Below, piece after piece: positions 24,755 to 34,135 of a stretch of DNA of 64,000 nt (its first letter is position 1; each line of letters opens with the position of its first letter). The position numbers and the translations under genes are program-made. Where the stretch lies: assembly GCF_001428485.1 (NCBI RefSeq), contig NZ_LMHS01000003.1, forward strand, positions 1,378,876 to 1,442,875, in the 5' to 3' direction. The notes under the pieces were generated by a model, which saw only the letters and a program-made list of their open reading frames with translations, did no database searches and was not told the DNA's origin. Origin of the DNA: Microbacterium sp. Root180 (GTDB taxonomy: Bacteria; Actinomycetota; Actinomycetes; Actinomycetales; Microbacteriaceae).

Positions 24755-25306
24755 TCAGGTGCGGCCGCGCCGCGGCACTCCCGCTCGGCGCAGGGCGCGG
24801 CCGATGGCGAGGCCGACGGCAGTCCACAGCACGGGTCCGAGGATGAAGAGGGCGACGTAGACGACCTGGCCCCACAGTGGGAATCGTGAGACGTCGGCGG
24901 CGAACCAGATCGCCGCGGCGATCACCGCACCGATGATGACCGCGGACAGGAAGAACCGCCACGGCTCCCAGCGCCGGTAGCGGGATGTCGCCGCGATGAG
25001 CTCCTGCAGCCCTCCGATCAGGAGGGCGGTGCCGACGTACCGGCCGATCCACACCGGCACGATCGCGCTGGCGACGAGCGCCGCGACGAGGTGGGTGATC
25101 AGAGCGACCCACGGGGCGCGCAGGAGTTCCTGCGCGATCACTCCGGGGAGGACGTGAACGCCGAGGACGAGGCCGTAGAGGATCGGCGCGGCCGCCGAGA
25201 TGGGCGCACTGATGGCGCCGGCGCCGGCCTGCAGAACCCCCGCCGCGACACCGATTGCCGCGCAGGTGAGCAGAACGCTCGTCGAGAGTCGGGAGGGGTT
25301 GGCCAC
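24755..25306 (-). CDS. ECF transporter S component (YkoE-like), gene 2
   Basis: 183 residues from GTG 25306, with five or six hydrophobic segments and a basic C-terminal end (RALRRAGVPRRGRT). It is a paralogue of the S component at 20514-21086 and lies just upstream of the ATPase gene in the same direction. Two S components around one A-A'-T set suggests a shared energising module used for two related ligands. The operator in the gap after it implies it may be transcribed separately. Confidence 0.82.
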   Translation of the reverse strand: MANPSRLSTSVLLTCAAIGVAAGVLQAGAGAISAPISAAAPILYGLVLGVHVLPGVIAQELLRAPWVALITHLVAALVASAIVPVWIGRYVGTALLIGGLQELIAATSRYRRWEPWRFFLSAVIIGAVIAAAIWFAADVSRFPLWGQVVYVALFILGPVLWTAVGLAIGRALRRAGVPRRGRT

Positions 25307-25445
25307 ATGCCAAGCGTAGTGTTCGGCACCTCGGCGTTTCTCACACTTTCCTCATCTTTGCCTCCAAAATTCACAGCTAGCTTTGAGCCTGTTGCGCTCC
25401 GAAGACGTGGCGCGACAACACTCCCCACACCAGATGGAGGACTCC

Positions 25446-28400
25446 ATGGGTCGAACCTCCGTGAGAGCAGCAGCGGTCGTCACAATCGCCGCCCTGTTCA
25501 CCGGCACCACAGCTACCGCCAGTTTCGCAGCAGCGCCGGAGGAGGTGAATTCCCCGATCCCCATCGATCTGCCGGCAGGCCGATACATCGTCCTACTGGA
25601 CGAGGCGCCCGTCGCCACGTACGACGGCGGCGAGCCGGGGCTCGCGCCCACCGCGCCCGAGGAGGGCGAGAAGCTGGACGCGTCGTCCAAGGCCGCGAAG
25701 CAGTACTCGAACTTCCTGCAGGACCGTCAGACGGATGTCGCGGCCGACGCGGGCGTGACCCCCGACGGCAACCTCACGATCACCCTCAACGCGTTCACGG
25801 CCAACCTCACCGCAGGTCAGGCCGCCAAGCTCGCGGGGAGCAGGGGTGTGCAGTCCGTCGTGCCCGACGAGATCCTCCACCCCGACGCGGTGTCGTCGAC
25901 CGAGTTCCTCGGTCTCGAGGGCGACGGCGGCGTGTGGGACGCCGTCGGCGGAATCGGCGCGGCCGGAGCGGGCACGGTCGTCGGCGTCGTCGACACCGGC
26001 ATCGCACCGGAGAACCCCTCGTTCGCGGGCTCGCCCCTCGGCACGACCGCCGGCGCGGAGCCGTATCTGGTCGGCGAGACGATCACGTTCACCAAGGCGG
26101 ACGGCGGCGTGTTCAAGAGCACGCGGGTGACCGGTGAGGAATGGGACGCCGGCGACTACTCGACGAAGCTCATCGGCGCGAAGTACTTCAGCGCCGGTGC
26201 CGCTGCATCCGGCTTCGACTTCGGCCCCGACTACCTGTCGCCGCGTGACGCCGACGGGCACGGGTCGCACACGGCCAGCACCGCCGCGGGCAACCACGGC
26301 GTCGCGGCCTCGGTCGAGGGAATCGACTTCGGGACCGTCTCGGGCGTCGCGCCGGCCGCGAAGGTCGCCGCGTACAAGGCCTGCTACGTCGGGCCCGACG
26401 AGCTCGTCACGACCGACGACGTCTGCGCGCTGAGCGACCTGATGGCAGCGATCAACGCCGCCGCGGGCGACGGCGTCGACGTCATCAACTACTCGATCGG
26501 CGGCGGCGCTGCCACGACGACGTTCGCCACCGAGGACACCGCGTTCTTCAACGCCGCCGCGGCGGGAATCTTCGTCGCCGTGAGCGCGGGCAACGACGGC
26601 CCCGGAGCATCCACGGCCGACCACGCGTCGCCCTGGTACACCACCGTCGCCGCCTCGACCATCCCGACCTACGAGGGCACCGTCCAGCTGCCCAACGGAT
26701 TCGAGGAGGCGGGCGCTTCGATCTCGGTGCCGTTCGGCGAGACGGTCACCGGGCCGGTGGTCTACTCCGGCGACGTCGCCAAGAGCGGAGCCGCCCCGGC
26801 GGAGGCCGCGCTGTGCTTCCTCGGCACGCTCGACCCCGCGAAGGTCGCGGGCAAGATCGTCGTCTGCGACCGCGGCACGAACGCTCGCGTGGAGAAGTCC
26901 CAGACCGTGGCCGAGGCGGGCGGTGTCGGAATGATCCTCGTGAACGTCACGGCGGGTTCGCTCGACAACGACTTCCACTCGGTGCCGACCGTCCACATCG
27001 ATGCGCAGCACCGCACGGCGCTCCTCGACTACGTGCGCAACACGGCGGGCGCCACGGCGACGCTGGTGGGCGCGAACGTGACCGGCGTGGAGACCCCGAC
27101 CCCGGTGGTCGCGGGCTTCTCGAGCCGCGGACCGATGCTGGCCGACGGCAGCGACATCCTCAAGCCCGACGTCTCGGCACCGGGTGTCGCGATCCTCGCG
27201 GCCACGCACAACGCCGCGGGCGAGGAGCCGACGTTCGGCTTCAAGTCCGGCACGTCGATGTCGTCGCCGCAGGTCGCCGGCCTCGCCGCGCTGTACCTCG
27301 GCGAGCGTCCGCTGGCCACCCCGGGTGAGGTCAAGTCGGCCATGATGACCACGGCGTACGACACCGTCGACGCCGCGGGAGCAGCCAGTGCCGACCCGTT
27401 CGCGCAGGGCGCGGGCCACGTCGATCCGACCCGCTTCTTCGACGCGGGCCTGATCTACGACAACGGCCCCGGCGAGTGGCTCCAGTATCTGCAGGGCAAG
27501 AGCCTCTACGACTCCGGATCCGAACCGATCGACGGCAGCGACCTGAACCTCGCCTCCATCGCGATCGGATCGCTCTCGGGCCCGCAGACGGTCACGCGCA
27601 CCGTGCGTGCGACGACCGCCGGCACCTACACCGCGACCGCTTCGGTCCCCGGCCTCACGGCGGTCGTCGAGCCTGCCTCGCTGACCCTCGCCGAGGGCCA
27701 GAGCGCGGAGTTCACGGTGACGTTCACGAAGACCACCGCCGAGGCCGAGCAGTGGGCCACGGGCTTCCTGACGTGGACCGGTCCCGAGACGGTGCGCTCG
27801 CCGATCGCCGTGTACCCGGTGACCGCCGATGCACCGGCGGATGTCAGCGGCCAGGGCATCACCGGCAGCACCGAGGTGACCATCACGCCGGGCGTCTCGG
27901 GTCAGCTCGCGCTGAACCTCGGCGGCCTCGCTCCGGCGAAGCTGCAGACGACGCCGCTGTTCCCGAACGGCGACCCGGTCCCGGGTCACACCGGCAACGA
28001 GAACACGGGTGACGAGGACGGCTACTCGTACTACATCGTCGACGTGCCCGCGAACTCGAAGCTCGCACGCTTCGACCTCGACTCGTCGGACGATGAGGGC
28101 TCCGACCTCGACCTCTTCGTGTACCGCGTGGTGTCGCCGAGCGACCTGCGCTACTACGAGACGTGGTCGTCGGCCTCGGGCGCGGCGGACGAGTCGGTCG
28201 TGCTGGACGCTCCCACCCAGGGCACGTACCTGGTCGAGGCGCACGTGTACAGCCACACGGCTCCGTTCACGTGGGATCTCACGACCGCGGTCGTCGGCGC
28301 CGGGGGCGAGGGTGCGCTGAAGGCGACCCCGAACCCGCTGCCGGTGACCGAGAGCACGCCGGCGAAGTACGCGCTGTCGTGGACCGGCCTGAAGGCGGAC

Positions 28401-29024
28401 ACGCGCTACTACGGCGTCGTGCAGTACGGCGACTCGGCGGTGCGCACCATCCTGACGGTGGACTCCGGGGCGGCGGCGCCGGTGAACACCGCGCTGCCGA
28501 AGATCAGCGGATCGCCCAAGGTGGGTTCCACGCTGAAGGCGACGGCGGGCACGTGGACGCCGAAGGACGTGGCGATCACGTACCAGTGGCTGCGCGACGG
28601 TGCGGCGATCAAGGGCGCCACCGCGACGTCGTACAAGGTGACCAAGACCGATGTCGGAACGACGCTGTCGGTCCGGGTCACCGCGACCCAGACGGGCAAC
28701 ATCAACGCGGGCACGGCCGACAGCGCCGGCGTCTTCGTGAAGTTCTCGTCGAAGACCGCCGTGACGATGAACCGTTACGTGGGCACTTCGGCTCAGGACT
28801 ACAAGGTGACCGTCAAGGTGACGCCCTCGGGCGGCGCTGCGGCGGCCGGCACCGTGACCGTGTGGGTGAACGCCAAGAAGTACTCGGGCACGCTCACCGG
28901 GGGAGCGGTGACGATCTCGCTGCCGAAGCAGAGCAAGGGCATCCACGTCGTCACGGCGACGTACCCCGGCTCGGGCACGGTCGAGGCGTCGATCGGACTG
29001 TCGGGCTTCCTCGTCCGGCGCTGA
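25446..29024 (+). CDS. Large secreted subtilisin-like serine protease (S8)
   Basis: 1192 residues from ATG 25446 with GGAGG five bases upstream. Signal peptide to about residue 31 (TASFAAA), an I9-like propeptide (about 40-150), then the S8 catalytic domain with Asp183 (GVVDTGIAP), His272 (DGHGSHTAS) and Ser604 (SGTSMSSPQVAG). A PA-like domain is inserted between His and Ser (about 420-545, CDRGTNARVEKSQ). After the protease come an FnIII-like/cadherin-like beta region and a pre-peptidase-type domain (about 860-970), then an Ig-like repeat (ITYQWLRDGAAIKGAT) and a final beta domain. No LPxTG anchor is seen; it is likely released or loosely wall-associated. Confidence 0.95.
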   Translation: MGRTSVRAAAVVTIAALFTGTTATASFAAAPEEVNSPIPIDLPAGRYIVLLDEAPVATYDGGEPGLAPTAPEEGEKLDASSKAAKQYSNFLQDRQTDVAADAGVTPDGNLTITLNAFTANLTAGQAAKLAGSRGVQSVVPDEILHPDAVSSTEFLGLEGDGGVWDAVGGIGAAGAGTVVGVVDTGIAPENPSFAGSPLGTTAGAEPYLVGETITFTKADGGVFKSTRVTGEEWDAGDYSTKLIGAKYFSAGAAASGFDFGPDYLSPRDADGHGSHTASTAAGNHGVAASVEGIDFGTVSGVAPAAKVAAYKACYVGPDELVTTDDVCALSDLMAAINAAAGDGVDVINYSIGGGAATTTFATEDTAFFNAAAAGIFVAVSAGNDGPGASTADHASPWYTTVAASTIPTYEGTVQLPNGFEEAGASISVPFGETVTGPVVYSGDVAKSGAAPAEAALCFLGTLDPAKVAGKIVVCDRGTNARVEKSQTVAEAGGVGMILVNVTAGSLDNDFHSVPTVHIDAQHRTALLDYVRNTAGATATLVGANVTGVETPTPVVAGFSSRGPMLADGSDILKPDVSAPGVAILAATHNAAGEEPTFGFKSGTSMSSPQVAGLAALYLGERPLATPGEVKSAMMTTAYDTVDAAGAASADPFAQGAGHVDPTRFFDAGLIYDNGPGEWLQYLQGKSLYDSGSEPIDGSDLNLASIAIGSLSGPQTVTRTVRATTAGTYTATASVPGLTAVVEPASLTLAEGQSAEFTVTFTKTTAEAEQWATGFLTWTGPETVRSPIAVYPVTADAPADVSGQGITGSTEVTITPGVSGQLALNLGGLAPAKLQTTPLFPNGDPVPGHTGNENTGDEDGYSYYIVDVPANSKLARFDLDSSDDEGSDLDLFVYRVVSPSDLRYYETWSSASGAADESVVLDAPTQGTYLVEAHVYSHTAPFTWDLTTAVVGAGGEGALKATPNPLPVTESTPAKYALSWTGLKADTRYYGVVQYGDSAVRTILTVDSGAAAPVNTALPKISGSPKVGSTLKATAGTWTPKDVAITYQWLRDGAAIKGATATSYKVTKTDVGTTLSVRVTATQTGNINAGTADSAGVFVKFSSKTAVTMNRYVGTSAQDYKVTVKVTPSGGAAAAGTVTVWVNAKKYSGTLTGGAVTISLPKQSKGIHVVTATYPGSGTVEASIGLSGFLVRR

Positions 29025-29026
29025 GC

Positions 29027-29071
29027 GCACGCGGAGGCGTCCGGGCTTCGGCCCGGGCGCCTCTGCCGTGC
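29027..29071. terminator. Hairpin terminator between subtilase and pirin genes
   Basis: A long stem built from GAGGCG..CCGGGC and GCCCGG..CGCCTC around a TTCG tetraloop (29047-29050), with weaker pairing further out (GCAC with GTGC). It begins two bases after the subtilase stop and lies before the convergent pirin stop at 29095, so it can act in both directions. Confidence 0.85.
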
Positions 29072-29094
29072 GTCCGGCGATGATCCGTCGCGGC

Positions 29095-30102
29095 TCAGAC
29101 CCGGCGGCGTCGGCGTGTGAGCCGTACGGCCGGGAGCGGTGGAGCGGGGATGCGCTCGTCGCCGTGGTCGACGACCCGCCCGAAGCGGGCGTCCCGCGAC
29201 TCCCACGCTTCTCGCGCCGCGACGATCTCCTCGTGCGTGCGGCCGACGAAGTTCCACCACATCACGATGTCGTCCTCGAAGGGCTCGCCGCCCAGCAGGA
29301 ACAGGGTCGCGCCGGTGACGCTCGATACATCGACCGATGAGCGACGGATGCCGAGATACAGCAGGTGCGCGTCGTCGAGGTCGGTCGGCTCGCCGCCGGG
29401 TCCGGCGTGCACCGCGGCGTCTCCGTCCACGCCGACCAGCGCGTGCTCCCACGCGGGGTCGAGCGGCAGGGAGACGCGGGAGCCGGCCGGCACGCGGATC
29501 TCGGCGCCGACGATCGGCGTGTGCGTCGTGGCGGGGGAGGTCTCGCCGGCGAATGAACCCAGCACGACCGTCGCCGACCCGGGGTCGCCGTCACCGGCGA
29601 CGAGCGCGACTTCGGGCAGCAGGTCGTGCTGCTCGAACGCGGGCGGGCCGTGTCGCCGTGACTCGGGAAGGGCGACCCACAGCTGCAGCGCGTCGAGGGG
29701 GGCGGCATCCGCTCCGACGGAGTACTCGGAATGGGAGATGCCCTCACCGCTCGTCATGAGGTTCAGCGCGCCGCGGCGGACGGCGACGTCGCTGCCGACC
29801 GAGTCGCGGTGGCGCACCTCGCCGACGAAGGGCCAGGTGACGGTCTGCAGCCCGATGTGCGGGTGCGGGTCGACGCGCATGCGGGTGACCTGCGGTCCGA
29901 AGCGGTCGAGGAAGCACCATGCGCCGACGAGAGGCAGGTCGCGCTGCGGCAGCGCACGGCGCACGCTCATCGCCCGGACGCCACCCAGCGGCACCTCGCG
30001 CGCCTCGAGCAGCAGGTTGCGAGGTCCGTCGCTTCCGGATTTCGATTCCTGAGCCTGTCGAAGGGCGGTCGCGACCTCTTCGTCGGTGTCGAGCCTCGTC
30101 AT
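29095..30102 (-). CDS. Pirin family protein
   Basis: 335 residues from ATG 30102. Pirin cupin signatures are present: metal-binding HPHIGLQTVTW, RHRDSVGSD and the Glu in MTSGEGISHSE, then a C-terminal cupin half ending with MWWNFVGRTHEEI. Pirins are iron-binding cupins, some with quercetinase activity; the cellular role in actinobacteria is unsettled. Codons about 13-18 come from a common genomic repeat (30048-30064), so the N-terminal segment up to about residue 28 may be an added stretch. The gene follows the GNAT gene by only ten bases and is likely co-transcribed. Confidence 0.92.
   Translation of the reverse strand: MTRLDTDEEVATALRQAQESKSGSDGPRNLLLEAREVPLGGVRAMSVRRALPQRDLPLVGAWCFLDRFGPQVTRMRVDPHPHIGLQTVTWPFVGEVRHRDSVGSDVAVRRGALNLMTSGEGISHSEYSVGADAAPLDALQLWVALPESRRHGPPAFEQHDLLPEVALVAGDGDPGSATVVLGSFAGETSPATTHTPIVGAEIRVPAGSRVSLPLDPAWEHALVGVDGDAAVHAGPGGEPTDLDDAHLLYLGIRRSSVDVSSVTGATLFLLGGEPFEDDIVMWWNFVGRTHEEIVAAREAWESRDARFGRVVDHGDERIPAPPLPAVRLTRRRRRV
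30048..30064 (-). repeat. REP-type fragment inside the pirin gene
   Basis: On the minus strand CCTTCGACAGGCTCAGG is the core of a palindromic repeat widely seen in high-GC bacterial genomes. Here it is translated as LRQAQ near the pirin N-terminus, a second case in this window of a repeat read as protein. Confidence 0.65.
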
Positions 30103-30112
30103 GGCGCGGGAG

Positions 30113-30433
30113 TCACTCGGGGTGCGGGTGCTCGGGCCAGGCCACGGTGAGGCCGGGGACGTCGTGCTCGCGGAGGTACTTCGCGACCACGGGGCAGTGC
30201 GGGACGACGGTCTCGCCGCGGCGGGCGGCATCGGCCATCGCCTCGGCCACGACGGCCTGTGCCAGACCGCGGCCGCGGAAGGCGGGATCCACCTCGGTGT
30301 GCGGGAAGCGCAGGCGCCCCTGCGCGTCCGGCCGGAAGATCGTGAATCCGGCGAGGACGTCGCCGACATGGATCTCGTAGCGGCGTTCCTCGTCGTTGCG
30401 TGCGACGGTGATCTCGTCGGTGGAGGCGGGCAT
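30113..30433 (-). CDS. Small GNAT-like acetyltransferase (YjdJ/Acetyltransf_CG type)
   Basis: 106 residues from ATG 30433, chosen because GAAAGG lies six bases upstream; ATG 30439 is too close to it. The acetyl-CoA segment is DPAFRGRGLAQAVVAEAMADA, shortened here as FRGRGLA, followed by VVPHCPVVAKYLREH, the usual ending of this compact subfamily. Substrate is unknown. It precedes pirin by ten bases on the same strand. Confidence 0.85.
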   Translation of the reverse strand: MPASTDEITVARNDEERRYEIHVGDVLAGFTIFRPDAQGRLRFPHTEVDPAFRGRGLAQAVVAEAMADAARRGETVVPHCPVVAKYLREHDVPGLTVAWPEHPHPE

Positions 30434-30605
30434 CGGCATCCTTTCGTCGTCGAGTTCAACGTACGGGCGACCGACCGTGTTCCGCCAGCGTGCACCGACC
30501 CCCTGGCACGGGGTGACCGGCAGGTCTAACGTCAGCCTCATCGGCGATCAGCGGCCGATTCATGGGGGAATCGATCAATCCGTTGCAGGATTCGAAGGGG
30601 AAATC

Positions 30606-31484
30606 ATGAAGCGCCATGCTCTGGCCGCGCTCGCGGCCCTCGCTCTCAGCGCCACCGCGCTGCTGGGCACCTCGTCCGCGGCGGTGGCCGCCGTGCCGGA
30701 CGGGGCTCCCTATGTCGCCGTAGGCGACTCGATCGCCGCCGGCACTGGGAACCTGCCCTACGTCGACGCCGCCTGCCTGCGCTCGAAGAAGGCCTACCCG
30801 CACCTGCTCGGGTCGATGCTCGGCGCCGCTCCGGTGAGCGCCGCCTGCTCGGGAGCGACGACGACCGGAGTCCTGCAGCAGCTCGCGGTGCTGGATGCCG
30901 CCGGCGCGATCGGCACCGACACGCGGCTCGTGACGGTGACGTCCGGTGCGAACAACACCGGCTGGCAGAACGCGCTCGCCGTGTGCGCCGTCGGCGACCC
31001 CGTCGCGTGCCAGCAGGCACTCGCCGCCATCGCCGACGTGGGCGACCTCGACGCGGACACGGTCGCGGTCCTGACGGCGATCCGCGCGGCGGCGCCGCAT
31101 GCGGTGATCGCGATCACCGGGTATCCCCGCCTCTTCGGCTCGACGGGCGGCACCTGCACCATCGGCGGGTACCAGGGCGCGCCGGCCAAGGTCACCGCGC
31201 AGCAGGCCGCGATCGCGAACAGCATCGTCAACGGCATCAACCTCGAGATCGCCCAGGGCCTTCAGGGGTACCAGTTCCTCTACGCCCAGACCCACGGCGG
31301 CATGCTCGACGCCGTCGTTCCGGTGGACGTGAGCGGCGCCTTCGCCGGCCATGCCCTGTGCGACACGGGCGACCGCTGGATCAGCGGACTCTCGTCGGGC
31401 AACAAGTCCGACGGGGCGTTCCACCCGAACGCCGCGGGCCAGCAGGCGTACGCGGCCGCGATCGCCGCCGCGCTCGCTCCGTAG
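30606..31484 (+). CDS. Secreted SGNH/GDSL-family hydrolase
   Basis: 292 residues from ATG 30606 with GAAGGGG upstream. Signal peptide ends near SSAAVA (about 27). Block I is VAVGDSIAAG with nucleophile Ser42; the oxyanion Asn block is TSGANN; the C-terminal Asp-His pair is DGAFHPN (Asp269, His273). Cysteines (57, 80, 98ish, and later pairs) suggest disulfides outside the cell. It is likely an extracellular esterase or lipase acting on lipid or acylated polysaccharide. Confidence 0.92.
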   Translation: MKRHALAALAALALSATALLGTSSAAVAAVPDGAPYVAVGDSIAAGTGNLPYVDAACLRSKKAYPHLLGSMLGAAPVSAACSGATTTGVLQQLAVLDAAGAIGTDTRLVTVTSGANNTGWQNALAVCAVGDPVACQQALAAIADVGDLDADTVAVLTAIRAAAPHAVIAITGYPRLFGSTGGTCTIGGYQGAPAKVTAQQAAIANSIVNGINLEIAQGLQGYQFLYAQTHGGMLDAVVPVDVSGAFAGHALCDTGDRWISGLSSGNKSDGAFHPNAAGQQAYAAAIAAALAP

Positions 31485-31542
31485 GACGCGGCATCCGCCT
31501 CTCCCGGGTCTGCCCCGGCGCCCGGCCTGGCAGACTCGGAGG

Positions 31543-34053
31543 ATGCTCTCGCTCCTCGACGCCGTGCCGCGCGGCGCCGACGACGACACCGCCTATCTGG
31601 GCTTCGTCGAGTGGGCCGCCGCTCGCGGGCTGACCCTGTATCCCGCGCAGGACGAGGCGGTCATCGAGATCGTGTCGGGCTCGAACGTGATCCTGTCCAC
31701 CCCGACGGGGACGGGCAAGTCGCTCGTCGCCGTCGCTGCGCACGCCGCCGCCCTCGCCCGCGGGGGGCGCACGTACTACACGGCGCCGATCAAGGCCCTC
31801 GTGAGTGAGAAGTTCTTCGCCCTCGTCGAGATCTTCGGCGCGGCCAACGTCGGCATGGTGACGGGCGATTCGTCGGTGAACCCCGACGCGCCGATCGTGT
31901 GCTGCACGGCGGAGATCCTCGCGAACCTCGCACTGCGACGGGGAGCGGATGCCGCGGTCGACCAGGTCGTGATGGACGAGTTCCACTACTACGGCGACTC
32001 CGATCGCGGATGGGCGTGGCAGGTGCCGCTGCTGCTGCTCCCGCGCGCCCAGTTCGTGCTGATGTCGGCGACGCTCGGCGATGTCACCGCGATCGCCGAC
32101 GATCTGTCGCGTCGCACCGGCCGCCCGACTGCGCGCATCACCGGCGTCGAGCGCCCCGTGCCGCTCTTCTTCTCGTATGCGCGCACTCCCGTGCACGAGA
32201 CCGTGGAGGAGCTGCTGCAGACCGGGCAGTCTCCGGTGTACGTCGTGCACTTCTCGCAGGCCGCCGCCATGGAGCGTGCGCAGGCCCTCTCGTCGATCCG
32301 GGTGGTCTCGCGCGAGCAGCGTGACGCGATCGCCGAGGCGATCGGCGGATTCCGCTTCACGACGGCATTCGGCCGCACGCTGTCGCGCTACGTCCGTGCC
32401 GGGATCGGCGTGCACCACGCCGGCATGCTGCCGCGCTATCGACGACTGGTCGAGACGCTCGCCCAGCGCGGCCTGCTCCGCGTGATCTGCGGCACCGACA
32501 CCCTCGGCGTCGGCATCAACGTGCCGATCCGCACCGTGCTGGTGACGGCGCTCGCGAAATACGACGGACAGCGGATGCGGCAGCTCAGCGCCCGCGAGTT
32601 CCACCAGGTCGCCGGGCGCGCCGGGCGGGCGGGCTACGACACCGCCGGAACCGTCGTGGTGATGGCGCCCGATCACGAGGTCGACAACGCCGTCGCGCTC
32701 GCCAAGGCCGGCGATGACCCCAAGAAGCTCAAGAAGATCGTGCGCAAGAAGGCGCCGCAGGGATTCGTCAACTGGAGCGAGTCGACCTTCGACCGCCTCA
32801 TCGAGGCCGAGCCCGAGCCGCTGGTGCCGCAGCTGCAACTTACGGCCGCCATGCTCATCAACGTCATCGCGCGCGGCGGCGACGTGTTCTCGAACGTGCG
32901 CGCCCTCGTGCGCGACAACCACGAGCCGAGGGCCCGCCAGTTCGAGCTCGCCCGCCGCGCCCTCGCGATCTTCCGCACGCTGCTGGCCGCCGACGTCGTC
33001 GAGATCGACCGGTCCACGGGCGACATCCGCCTCACCGTAGATCTGCAGCCCAACTTCGCACTCAATCAGCCGCTGTCCCCGTTCGCGCTCGCCGCCATCG
33101 GTCTGCTCGATCCGCAGGAGTCGCCGGGAGGCGCGGGGACCGGACACTACGCGCTCGACGTCGTGAGCGTGATCGAGGCGACGCTCGACGACCCGCGTCC
33201 GGTGCTCTCGCAGCAGCAGTTCCTCGCTCGCGGCGAGGCCGTCGCCGCCATGAAGCGCGAGGGCATCGAGTACGACGAGCGCATGGAGCTGCTCGAGGAG
33301 GTCTCGTACCCGAAGCCGCTCGAGGAGCTCCTCGCCCAGTCGTACGAGGTGTTCGCAACGAGCCAGCCATGGGTGCGCGACTTCGAGCTCTCGCCCAAGT
33401 CGGTGGTGCGCGACATGTTCGAGCGGGCGTTCTCCTTCGCCGAGCTGATCAACCACTACCAGCTCGCCCGCAGCGAGGGCCTCGTGCTGCGGTACCTCTC
33501 CGACGCCTACCGCGCGATCCGGCAGACCGTGCCCGCCGAGGCGCAGACCGAGTCCCTGCACGACCTCGTCGCCTGGCTCGGCGAGCTCGTTCGCCAGGTC
33601 GACTCGAGTCTCGTGGACGAGTGGGAGGCGCTGATCAACCCCGCAGCCGACCCCGACCAGCCGGTGGTGCCGCCCGCGCCACCGTCGGTGCTCACCAATC
33701 GCCGCGCGTTCCTCGTGCTCGTGCGCAATGAGCTGTTCCGCCGTGTGCAGCTGGCGGCGCTGCAGCGCGACGACGACCTCGTGGCGCTCGACCCCGACGC
33801 CGACTGGCCGGCTGCGCTCGACGCCTACTTCGACGAGCACGACGAGCTGCTGACGGGCGGCCCCGCCCGGTCGCCGCGGCTCGTGACCATCGATGAGACG
33901 CCGGCCGCGGCATCCGGTCTCTGGCGCGTCGAGCAGACGATCGACGACCCCGAGGGGAACCACGACTGGCGCATCCGCGGCGAGGTCGACCTGCCCGCGT
34001 CCGAGGAGGCCGGCACCGCTGTGGTGCGTATCACCGACGTCGTCCGTCTCTAG
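31543..34053 (+). CDS. Ski2-like DEAD/DEAH helicase with DUF3516
   Basis: 836 residues from ATG 31543 behind CGGAGG. Walker A is STPTGTGKS (about 52-60), the box II is DEFH (145-148) in VVMDEFHYYGD, then LMSATLGD; lobe 2 has HHAGMLPRYRR, CGTDTLGVGIN and QVAGRAGRAGYD. The C-terminal 450 or so residues are the actinobacterial DUF3516 region. The family is related to Mtr4/Ski2 and HelY RNA helicases and likely works in RNA processing or decay. It converges on the SDR gene, with a repeat hairpin between. Confidence 0.93.
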   Translation: MLSLLDAVPRGADDDTAYLGFVEWAAARGLTLYPAQDEAVIEIVSGSNVILSTPTGTGKSLVAVAAHAAALARGGRTYYTAPIKALVSEKFFALVEIFGAANVGMVTGDSSVNPDAPIVCCTAEILANLALRRGADAAVDQVVMDEFHYYGDSDRGWAWQVPLLLLPRAQFVLMSATLGDVTAIADDLSRRTGRPTARITGVERPVPLFFSYARTPVHETVEELLQTGQSPVYVVHFSQAAAMERAQALSSIRVVSREQRDAIAEAIGGFRFTTAFGRTLSRYVRAGIGVHHAGMLPRYRRLVETLAQRGLLRVICGTDTLGVGINVPIRTVLVTALAKYDGQRMRQLSAREFHQVAGRAGRAGYDTAGTVVVMAPDHEVDNAVALAKAGDDPKKLKKIVRKKAPQGFVNWSESTFDRLIEAEPEPLVPQLQLTAAMLINVIARGGDVFSNVRALVRDNHEPRARQFELARRALAIFRTLLAADVVEIDRSTGDIRLTVDLQPNFALNQPLSPFALAAIGLLDPQESPGGAGTGHYALDVVSVIEATLDDPRPVLSQQQFLARGEAVAAMKREGIEYDERMELLEEVSYPKPLEELLAQSYEVFATSQPWVRDFELSPKSVVRDMFERAFSFAELINHYQLARSEGLVLRYLSDAYRAIRQTVPAEAQTESLHDLVAWLGELVRQVDSSLVDEWEALINPAADPDQPVVPPAPPSVLTNRRAFLVLVRNELFRRVQLAALQRDDDLVALDPDADWPAALDAYFDEHDELLTGGPARSPRLVTIDETPAAASGLWRVEQTIDDPEGNHDWRIRGEVDLPASEEAGTAVVRITDVVRL

Positions 34054-34060
34054 CCCCCTC

Positions 34061-34133
34061 TGCTCGCCGAGAACGCGCGTGTGTCCCCGAATCGGCCCAT
34101 AGACCTGACACAGGCGCGTTCTCGGCAAGCCGG
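34061..34133. repeat. Dispersed palindromic repeat, family B copy 1
   Basis: GCCGAGAACGCGC (34066-34078) pairs with GCGCGTTCTCGGC (34114-34126); inside, TGTGTC pairs with GACACA. About 20 paired bases make a strong hairpin between two convergent stop codons, so it may also terminate transcription. A second copy in the same orientation lies at 35042-35113. Confidence 0.8.
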
Positions 34134-34135
34134 GG

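Noticed and set aside
25593-29030. 1145-codon open frame antisense to the subtilase
   Set aside because: High-GC antisense shadow rich in Arg and His without recognisable domains; the plus-strand frame has signal peptide, catalytic triad and ribosome binding site.
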